Source: an uncultured Bacteroidia bacterium
GTDB lineage: Bacteria; Bacteroidota; Bacteroidia; J057; CALLMJ01
Direction: 5' to 3'
DNA: 64,000 nt
NCBI GenBank assembly: GCA_938005475.1
Contig: CALLNY010000022.1
Coordinates: 1-64,000 of the forward strand
The notes beneath the pieces were generated by a model. That model saw only the letters and a list, made by a program, of their open reading frames with translations. It ran no database searches and was not told where the DNA came from. Made by a program: the position numbers and the translations under genes. Of this stretch, positions 10,095 through 17,740 are shown piece after piece (the stretch's first letter is position 1; each line of letters begins with the position of its first letter).

Positions 10095-12197
10095 TTATAA
10101 TTCCAATCCAATCATTAAAAAGTCATCTGTTTGTTCTAGACCGTTAAACCAAGTATTTAAAGAAAATTTTATTTCTTTAATAGTTTGAGCTAAACTAAAG
10201 TCTGTATTGCTAGCAACAATAGATTTTAGGCGAGTTAGACCAAATTTTTTGTTTTCAGGACCACCGAACTGGTCAATCATACCATCAGACATTAAGAACA
10301 ATCTTTTGACTTGTTGTTTATCCTTAACAAAAAATTCAAACGAATTAGTTTCATTGTGAAGGGGGTGATTACCTAAATAATTATCGGACTTTAAAATTTC
10401 AATTTGATTAAGGTTATTTTGAAGTAGGATAGGTTGTGCTGATGTGGTAAAAAGATGAACTTTTTGGTTATCAATCATTGCCATACTCATTTCAAAAGCA
10501 TCTTGAATACCTTGCTCATTTTGAAGTTTAAGAATACCTTCTTGAAGAGCCTTTAATTTTTCGTGTAATGAGACATGAGCATATTTAACTGCAAGCGTAT
10601 TTAAGTATTGTTGAAAATACATAGATAAAAGAGCGCCAGGAACGCCATGACCTGTACAATCGGCAGTAACTATATACAACGTGTCATCATGCTTCTGAAA
10701 CCAATAAAAATCTCCTCCAATTTCTTCTTTGGGTTGAAAATAAATAAAATAATCTTTGCAATAAGTTTTTATTACATCAGTATCGGGAAGTAAGGCTTTT
10801 TGAATAGTTTTGGCATATTTTAAGCTAGCTTCAAGGTCTTTATTGCGTTCTTGAATGAGTTTTTCTTTTTCTTTCTTTTCCGTAATATCCATTTCAATGG
10901 CTATAAATTTATCTACATCTCCTACTTCATTTAATATAGGTGTGATGCTTAGGCTTAACCAGTAAGGGCGACCATCTTTGGAATAATTTAAAATCTCTTC
11001 TTGAAAAGACGTTTTTAATAAAAGTTTTTCACGTATTCTTTGAACTGTTTGAGGGTCTGTATCTTTACCTTGCAAAATTCTACCGGGAATTTTTCCTTTA
11101 ACTTCTTCTAATGTATAACCCGAAATTCTCGTAAAAGCAGGGTTCACCCATTCAATTTCTCCATTTGCATTAGTAATAATGACCGCATTGTCGGTATTTG
11201 CGGCGACCATAGAAAGTGTACGAAGCTGTTCTTGAGCATTTTGAATAGTTTTTAAACTATTTTCTAATGCTTCTGCTTTGATTTTTAAATCTTCATTGAT
11301 GGCATTTAATTCTTCTTGTGCCATTCTTAATTCTTCTTCAGAAGCTAAAAGCTCTTGATTTTTTTCGTAAATTTCTTTTTCTTGCAGTTTTTTTTCGGTT
11401 ATCTCAATAGCTAGTTTGATTATCGATTTAGGTTGATTAGTTTGAATATCTTTCACTACCATATAAACTGCTTGAAGCCAAATAAGCTGTCCATCTTTAC
11501 GTATTCTTTGAAATTCACCTTCCGCTTTACCTTCTTTAAGCAAATTTTCCCAGTCTTGTTTATATTGCTCATCTGTATTCAAGTATCCCACCAGATCTCG
11601 GTGATTTTTGCCTATTAGCTCTTCTTTTGAATAACCTAGTATTTGTGCTAGTTTATCATTCACTAGAATAATTTTATTATCCAGACCAATCTCAAGAAAG
11701 CCTAATGTTAAATTGATAGCTTCATTGTAAGCTTTAAGTTGAGAAAGTTGGCTTTCAATTTGTATTTTGGCTTGCTCTAACTCTTTTTGTCTTTTTACTT
11801 CTTCGGTAACATCTAATTCAAAGGCAATAAAGTTAGTAAGGATGCCTAAATCGTTGAAGACAGGAGTTACATTTAGTTGAATCCAATAAGGGGTACCATC
11901 TTTATCGTAATTCAAAATATTTTCTCTAAATGATTCTTTTCGGGCAATGTGTTCTCGAATACGTTGCACAGTTTTAGGATCCGTATCTTTACCTTGTAGT
12001 ATATGACCAGGTTTTTTGCCTTTTACTTCTTCTAACGTATAGCCCGTTAAATCTGTAAATCCTTGGTTCACCCAAAGTATTAAACCATTTGCATCAGTAA
12101 TAATTACTGCATTATCGGTTTTTTCAGCGATAATGGAAAGTAATCTCGTTTCATCTACATCAATACCTGCGATAAGATTTTTTAAAGCTCTCAGCAT
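10095..12197 (-). CDS. Three-PAS sensor SpoIIE/PP2C phosphatase (paralog B)
   Basis: PAS segments plus 'EEIGGDFYWFQKHDDTLYIVTADCTGHGVPGALLSMYFQQYLNTL...LFLMSDGMIDQFGGPENKKFGLTRLKSI'. Confidence 0.9.
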   Translation of the reverse strand: MLRALKNLIAGIDVDETRLLSIIAEKTDNAVIITDANGLILWVNQGFTDLTGYTLEEVKGKKPGHILQGKDTDPKTVQRIREHIARKESFRENILNYDKDGTPYWIQLNVTPVFNDLGILTNFIAFELDVTEEVKRQKELEQAKIQIESQLSQLKAYNEAINLTLGFLEIGLDNKIILVNDKLAQILGYSKEELIGKNHRDLVGYLNTDEQYKQDWENLLKEGKAEGEFQRIRKDGQLIWLQAVYMVVKDIQTNQPKSIIKLAIEITEKKLQEKEIYEKNQELLASEEELRMAQEELNAINEDLKIKAEALENSLKTIQNAQEQLRTLSMVAANTDNAVIITNANGEIEWVNPAFTRISGYTLEEVKGKIPGRILQGKDTDPQTVQRIREKLLLKTSFQEEILNYSKDGRPYWLSLSITPILNEVGDVDKFIAIEMDITEKKEKEKLIQERNKDLEASLKYAKTIQKALLPDTDVIKTYCKDYFIYFQPKEEIGGDFYWFQKHDDTLYIVTADCTGHGVPGALLSMYFQQYLNTLAVKYAHVSLHEKLKALQEGILKLQNEQGIQDAFEMSMAMIDNQKVHLFTTSAQPILLQNNLNQIEILKSDNYLGNHPLHNETNSFEFFVKDKQQVKRLFLMSDGMIDQFGGPENKKFGLTRLKSIVASNTDFSLAQTIKEIKFSLNTWFNGLEQTDDFLMIGLEL

Positions 12198-12393
12198 ATT
12201 TTTATAATTTAATTTACAAAGTCATAACTATAACACTATTAAATAAGTTCAAAAGCATATATGAAAAACTAAATAAATATTTTAATTACTGAAAATCAAG
12301 GTATTAAAACAATATTTCTTAAAATACAAACAAATTTTTTCATAATAGAGTATATTTCGGTAAAATAAAGTATCCCCAAAACGATAAAATAGA

Positions 12394-13143
12394 ATGGATA
12401 AGAATGTTCCTTTCAAAGAAAAGTTTGGTAGCAATTTAGCAGAATTACTATCCGATAAAATTCAAAAAGTTTATACTATTTTTCCGAAACAAATCTATGT
12501 GTATACAATTCAAGAGAGTGAACAATGCTTAACTTTTAGTCAACGGCTTAATTTACATGCGCAGCTATTGAAAAAATTGTTACCAAAAGATTTTCCTACT
12601 GCTATCAAGCTCCTATTATCTATTTTGGGGGATGAAAATCCCAATACGGAGGGTATGTTTTCAATTTATTATTGGATACTACCTATTGGTAAATTTGTAG
12701 AATTATATGGATTAGCGCATTGGGATGAGTCTTTATTTGCTATTGAAGAAATAACCAAAAGATGCACGGGCGAGTATGCTATCAGACCTTTCATACGAAA
12801 GTATCCCCAAAAAACATTAGAACGTATGAAAACTTGGGCTAAATCTGAAAATTTTCATTTAAGGCGTTTAGCTAGTGAAGGACTACGACCAAAACTTCCC
12901 TGGGCTACCTACTTAGATACCTTTATTCATAACCCTGAACCCGTTTTTGAAATATTAGAATCATTGAAAGAAGATAATGTCCTGTTTGTTAAAAAGTCGG
13001 TTGCTAATCATTTGAGAGATTGGCTTAAAGTAAATCCAAAAGCAACATTACCGCTCCTACAAAAATGGAAATTATCGGATAATCGCCATACTCAATGGAT
13101 TATCAAAAAAGCTATACGAAACATGGAAATTTGCAACGAATAA
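12394..13143 (+). CDS. DNA alkylation repair protein, HEAT-like (AlkD-related) family
   Basis: 'AHWDESLFAIEEITKRCTGEYAIRPFIRKYPQKTLERMKTWAKSENFHLRRLASEGLRPKLPWA'. Confidence 0.8.
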   Translation: MDKNVPFKEKFGSNLAELLSDKIQKVYTIFPKQIYVYTIQESEQCLTFSQRLNLHAQLLKKLLPKDFPTAIKLLLSILGDENPNTEGMFSIYYWILPIGKFVELYGLAHWDESLFAIEEITKRCTGEYAIRPFIRKYPQKTLERMKTWAKSENFHLRRLASEGLRPKLPWATYLDTFIHNPEPVFEILESLKEDNVLFVKKSVANHLRDWLKVNPKATLPLLQKWKLSDNRHTQWIIKKAIRNMEICNE

Positions 13144-13309
13144 TAGAGATTTTGAACAGAATTTTCGTTAAGGCTATAACTAATTGTTTTAAATTAATTA
13201 TATAAGAGATATCGACATTTTGAAACCTATTTACAAAGGTTTATAGTTTGATTTATCTAAATGTTGAAAATTTATTTTCTGATGTTTAGTCAGGATTATT
13301 TTAAGGATT

Positions 13310-13402
13310 GGTCATTGAGTAGGCGCAGCCGTACCGAAATGACCATTTTTCGTAGAAAATCGGTTGTTTCGGTATGTTCGCTTCACTCACTACTCAACAA
13401 CC
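13310..13402. repeat. Pair of inverted REP-like palindromes
   Basis: 13310-13344 GGTCATTGAGTAGGCGCAGCCGTACCGAAATGACC; 13362-13402, reverse complement GGTTGTTGAGTAGTGAGTGAAGCGAACATACCGAAACAACC. Confidence 0.75.
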
Positions 13403-13626
13403 GAATATATACCTAACGTTTTAAATTAACTTATTAATCGCTAACAATTAACTGGTAAACCATTTTTAATGAATTGTTCATAAACTCTAATATTTTAGAT
13501 TGTAGTATGAATGGTAAACTCTCGTAATGCTCAATAAGCTTACTATGGTGGATATTGAAAAGCACTGCCTGCTCGTTGTGTAATCAACGAAGCGATTATA
13601 TCAAAACGATTACTTTCTACGACGCA

Positions 13627-13655
13627 CTCTCATTTCGCTACGCTACTCAATGACC
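13627..13655 (-). repeat. Third REP-like copy, minus orientation
   Basis: Reverse complement GGTCATTGAGTAGCGTAGCGAAATGAGAG. Confidence 0.65.
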
Positions 13656-13670
13656 TATCCTTTGTGATAC

Positions 13671-13689
13671 GATTGTAACGATTACAATC
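13671..13689. repeat. Perfect 8-bp inverted repeat, 3-nt loop
   Basis: GATTGTAA-CGA-TTACAATC. Confidence 0.6.
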
Positions 13690-13720
13690 ATAGTGAATGT
13701 AAAATTTTTTTATCCCATTA

Positions 13721-13752
13721 AAAATATAAAGACTACCTCGAAAGGTAGTCTT
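13721..13752 (-). terminator. Intrinsic terminator with UUCG tetraloop for the downstream minus-strand T9SS gene
   Basis: AAGACTACCT-CGAA-AGGTAGTCTT (+); U-rich after the stem on minus transcript. Confidence 0.75.
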
Positions 13753-13774
13753 AACTAAAAGGTTTATTTGTAAT

Positions 13775-14845
13775 TTATTTCTGTATAACAAATTTTCCAG
13801 TGGAAATAACCTTAGAATCTTTACCTACGATTTGATAGCTATAGATTCCGTTAGATAATCCGTTCAAAGAAATTTCTACTTGATTATTTTTCACAATTGC
13901 TTGTACTTCTTGTTTTTGACCTATCATGTTATAGATTACCACGGATTGAACATTTGTGGTATTTCCATTGAAATAGATTACGTTAGAAGCAGGATTAGGA
14001 TAAACTGAAAATACTAAGTTTGATGATTTCGATTTAGCAGTACCAGGTTTATAAAACTCTCGCGATAAAGCAGAGTCACCTATTGCGTTCATTGTTGCAA
14101 TTAACACAGGGAAACTATGACCATTAACGTACCATTCGTAAGTTAAATCTGTGTTAGTGGTAGGGGGCACAAATGCGGAACCTTCCGTCCAAGTGCCAAA
14201 GATTTTTAAAAATACGGTATCTTTACTTTCATCTAATCTTTTGTATCTTAAAGCGTTCTGCCAGTTTTCGGTATTAACTGTCAAACTACCTGAAGCATCA
14301 AAGTTACCAGTACGTTTGATATATCGTTTAAGAGCGACCGAATCTATCGAAGGTAGTCCTATAGCGGAACCTGGTAGTCTAACCTCACCCGATGCACTAT
14401 CGACGAATGAAGTGCCCAATTGAGCAGGAAAAGGCATAAAGGTCAAAGGCTGATTATATTTAAATTTGATGGTAGTACCACTGAAGCCAAATGCTCCTGC
14501 ATCGCCTCCAAAACCTAATTCTTCTGCCGCAGTATTAGTTACACTAAAATATGCATATAAATCGGTAGCCATTTCTAATGCTAACGTACTTCCAGGATAG
14601 TCAGCAACATAGGGCGTTGCACTAGCATCCAAAAAATTATACGTCAAAATAGTATCTGAATTTAAACCTCCGTAGTTCCATGTATTACCAGGTCCTGGTG
14701 TACCTGGATCAAATTCTACTTTCAAAGTATCAAGGTTTCTACTAACCGTTGTTCCTGCTGTTGGGAAATTACTTTGTGTAATCACAACTTGTGCAGATAG
14801 TTTCCAACTTAATGAAATTAATGACAATACAATAAGCTTTTTCAT
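13775..14845 (-). CDS. Secreted protein with T9SS type A sorting domain
   Basis: Signal peptide MKKLIVLSLISLSWKLSAQ starting at 14845; C-terminal 'VFSVYPNPASNVIYFNG...NGLSNGIYSYQIVGKDSKVISTGKFVIQK'. Confidence 0.85.
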   Translation of the reverse strand: MKKLIVLSLISLSWKLSAQVVITQSNFPTAGTTVSRNLDTLKVEFDPGTPGPGNTWNYGGLNSDTILTYNFLDASATPYVADYPGSTLALEMATDLYAYFSVTNTAAEELGFGGDAGAFGFSGTTIKFKYNQPLTFMPFPAQLGTSFVDSASGEVRLPGSAIGLPSIDSVALKRYIKRTGNFDASGSLTVNTENWQNALRYKRLDESKDTVFLKIFGTWTEGSAFVPPTTNTDLTYEWYVNGHSFPVLIATMNAIGDSALSREFYKPGTAKSKSSNLVFSVYPNPASNVIYFNGNTTNVQSVVIYNMIGQKQEVQAIVKNNQVEISLNGLSNGIYSYQIVGKDSKVISTGKFVIQK

Positions 14846-14903
14846 CTTGATAATAATTATTTTGATGCAAAAATATAATAAGCAATTCAAATAAACAAAT
14901 ATT

Positions 14904-15653
14904 TTAATAAAGTTTTTGATAAACGGTTTTAAGTTTAGATAATTGAATATTCCAAGTAAAATTTTGTTGTGCAAATTGTTTTGCTTGAAGTCTAATTTTT
15001 TCAATTTTGGAGGGATTTTCTAAAGCCCATTGAATAGTTCGAGCTAGTTCATTCGGTCTATTAGAACGGTATAATAAACTTGTTTTTTGGTGCGTAATCC
15101 ATTCCCGAACGGAAGGCAAATATCCAAAGCACCGTTTCCCAAACTTTCTGTAATTTTAAAAGGACAACAGCCTTGCTCACTGTTTCTTGCACAGTCCGTC
15201 AGTGGAACAATTAATGCGTAAGCCTTTTGTATGTATCTAAATAATTCTTGCTGTTCCAATTCATAGTACCAATCCGTAATTTTTAACTTATCTAGTAATT
15301 TCTCGTAAAATTTTAAATTGCGTTTTCGTTGGGAAACTACGATTTTTAAACAATATTGTTCAATATCATAAGTTTTTTAAAGTATCTTTATATTGTAAAA
15401 GTTTACCAAAAGCTTTTGCTCGCTTCAAATAATTGTCAAATAAAAATTTAAACCTATAAATTTCTAATTTATCGTCGTATACACTTTCAAAAACGGGTAA
15501 AGTAGAATCTGCAAGGGTATACATTGCTAATTTGCTTCAAAATCAAATAGTATTTGAGAGAAATCGTATATGGGTTGAAGAGCTTTTATGGGCTGTGAAA
15601 ACCTCAAAAGCGGCATACCAAGCCGTATGTTGTTGTTTATAGAAAAGTTTCAT
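14904..15653 (-). pseudogene. Degraded glycosyltransferase family 1/4-like gene (several frameshifts/deletion)
   Basis: Successive minus-strand frames: MKLFYKQQHTAWYAAFEVFTAHKSSSTHIRFLS; MYTLADSTLPVFESVYDDKLEIYRFKFLFDNYLKRAKAFGKLLQ; DIEQYCLKIVVSQRKRNLKFYEKLLDKLKITDWYYELEQQELFRYIQKAYALIVPLTDCARNSEQGCCPFKITESLGNG; SVREWITHQKTSLLYRSNRPNELARTIQWALENPSKI. Confidence 0.7.
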
Positions 15654-15699
15654 AGCTACAAAAATCATTGTTTTTTGAATTAGAAAAGAAAAATACTTC

Positions 15700-15707
15700 T
15701 ATATTTG
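15700..15707 (+). promoter_or_regulatory. -7 box TATATTTG for frr
   Basis: TAnnTTTG match; TTTG about 22 nt upstream. Confidence 0.5.
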
Positions 15708-15724
15708 CGAAAATTTTTAAAAAG

Positions 15725-16288
15725 ATGGAAGATAGTGTAAAAAAAGTATTAAATTCTGCGGAGGAAGGGATGCAAAAAGCGGTAGACCATTTAGAAAATG
15801 AACTTTTGAAAATCCGAGCAGGGAAAGCTCATCCTGCTATATTAGAAACGATTAAAGTAGATTATTATGGGACATTGACAGCTCTTAATTTTGTGGCTAA
15901 CTTATCTGCTCCGGATTCGAAAACTCTTACAATTCAGCCTTTTGAAAAAAAAATGATTCCCGTAATAGAAAAAGCCATCGTAGAGTCTAATCTTGGATTT
16001 ACTCCTCAAAATGATGGCGGGATTATTCGTATAAATGTTCCGCCCTTAACCGAAGAAAGACGTAAAGTTCTTGTTAAGCAAGTCAAAGAATTTTGTGAAG
16101 AAGGACGCGTTGCAGTTCGTAATATTCGTAGAGAACATAATGAACAACTTAAAAAATTACAAAAAAATGGTGTAGAGCAAGATACTGTAAAAACTGCAGA
16201 AGCAGAAGTTCAAAAATTAACTGACAAGTATATCAAAAAAATAGACGATTTGCTTTATAAGAAAGAAGAGGAGATTATGAAGGTTTAA
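15725..16288 (+). CDS. frr: Ribosome recycling factor
   Basis: 'MQKAVDHLENELLKIRAGKAHPAILETIKVDYYG...INVPPLTEERRKVLVKQVKE'; ATG at 15725. Confidence 0.97.
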   Translation: MEDSVKKVLNSAEEGMQKAVDHLENELLKIRAGKAHPAILETIKVDYYGTLTALNFVANLSAPDSKTLTIQPFEKKMIPVIEKAIVESNLGFTPQNDGGIIRINVPPLTEERRKVLVKQVKEFCEEGRVAVRNIRREHNEQLKKLQKNGVEQDTVKTAEAEVQKLTDKYIKKIDDLLYKKEEEIMKV

Positions 16289-16305
16289 TTGAGATTTTAT
16301 TTTTT

Positions 16306-17442
16306 ATGATACCTAGAACCTTATTTACAGAAGAGCACGAATTATTTCGTCAGTCAGCAAAGCAATTTTTTGAGCGGGAGGTAGCTCCATATCATGATGC
16401 ATGGGAGAAGCAGGGGCATGTCCCTAGAGAATTATGGTTGAAAGCAGGAGAGATGGGCTTTTTATGTGTAACTATGCCACCAGAATATGGCGGAGCTGGT
16501 TTAGATTTTAAGTATTCTGTTATTTTGATGGAAGAACAAACCAAAGTATATGCGTCTGGTCCTGGTTTTGCTCTCCATACAGATATCGTTGCTCCTTATA
16601 TTTTACATTATGGTACAGAATTACAAAAGAAAAAATATCTTCCCAAAATGGCAACTGGAGAATGGATTGGTGCTATAGCTATGACCGAACCAGGCACAGG
16701 CTCCGACCTACAAGGTATAAAAACGACTGCTATCAAGCAAGGTGATAAATACATCTTAAATGGAGTGAAAACTTTTATTACTAATGGTTGGCATTCTGAT
16801 ATTGTCATTGTGGTAGCTAAAACAGATCCCAACCAAGGTGCTGCAGGTATTAGCCTCCTCATCGTTGAAAACGGTATGAAAGGTTTTACCAAAGGAAAAA
16901 AACTCCAAAAAATTGGAATGAAAGCGCAAGATACTTGCGAACTTTTTTTTGATAACGTTGAAGTGCCTGCAGAAAATTTACTCGGCTTTGAAGGGGCTGG
17001 TTTCATGTATTTAATGCAAGAACTTCCGCAAGAACGCTTATTAATCGCTGTAGTAGGAACAGAAGCTATGGCTACCTGCCTAAAAGACACCATTCAGTAC
17101 ACCAAAGAAAGACAAGCTTTTGGTAAGCCTATCTTCAATTTCCAAAATACTCGCTTTAAACTAGCTGAAATTCATTCCAAAGTGCAAATGGCTAGAGTGT
17201 TTACGGATAGATGTATTGATTTATTATGTGAAAAGAAACTTTCTGTGGATGATGCTGCCGCTTGTAAATTGTTAGTCTCAGATATGCAGTGTACCGTGAT
17301 AGATGAACTATTGCAACTATATGGTGGCTATGGCTACATCTGGGACTACAAAATTGCTCGTGCCTACGCTGATTCCCGTGTTCAAAAAATATATGGCGGA
17401 ACCAATGAAATCATGAAAGAACTTATTAGCAGAAATTTATAA
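16306..17442 (+). CDS. Acyl-CoA dehydrogenase family protein
   Basis: 'AIAMTEPGTGSDLQGIKTTA', 'YGGYGYIWDYKIARAYADSRVQKIYGGTNEIMKELISRNL'. Confidence 0.95.
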   Translation: MIPRTLFTEEHELFRQSAKQFFEREVAPYHDAWEKQGHVPRELWLKAGEMGFLCVTMPPEYGGAGLDFKYSVILMEEQTKVYASGPGFALHTDIVAPYILHYGTELQKKKYLPKMATGEWIGAIAMTEPGTGSDLQGIKTTAIKQGDKYILNGVKTFITNGWHSDIVIVVAKTDPNQGAAGISLLIVENGMKGFTKGKKLQKIGMKAQDTCELFFDNVEVPAENLLGFEGAGFMYLMQELPQERLLIAVVGTEAMATCLKDTIQYTKERQAFGKPIFNFQNTRFKLAEIHSKVQMARVFTDRCIDLLCEKKLSVDDAAACKLLVSDMQCTVIDELLQLYGGYGYIWDYKIARAYADSRVQKIYGGTNEIMKELISRNL

Positions 17443-17575
17443 CCCAACGTATTTAGTGCGTTTTGACTCTTTTCATAAGGAGTTATTTATTTAATTTTGC
17501 TTATAAATTTTGATATAATAACTAATTCATTTTAAATAAGTTACTGCAATATCCCACTGCCTCTTCATGCTCTTT

Positions 17576-17594
17576 GTGGTAAAAAATTTACCAC
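17576..17594. repeat. Perfect 8-bp inverted repeat
   Basis: GTGGTAAA-AAA-TTTACCAC, intergenic. Confidence 0.6.
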
Positions 17595-17740
17595 GATATC
17601 GCTAAGAAATTAATATCCAATAAAAAGGTAAAAGATAAAATGCTTCATAAATATAAATTCGCATTTAAGCATCTTGCGATTCTTATTGCAACACTGTCGT
17701 ATAATTTAGATATCTATAAATCAGTTTGTTATCTTGTTAT

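Noticed and set aside
12394-13143. DNA alkylation repair protein as part of a defence system
   Set aside because: Isolated HEAT-like repair gene with no defence partners nearby; best seen as an ordinary repair gene
16608-17093. Minus-strand 161-aa ORF inside the acyl-CoA dehydrogenase gene
   Set aside because: Longest antisense ORF in the window but fully overlaps a conserved enzyme; composition looks like a reverse-complement shadow
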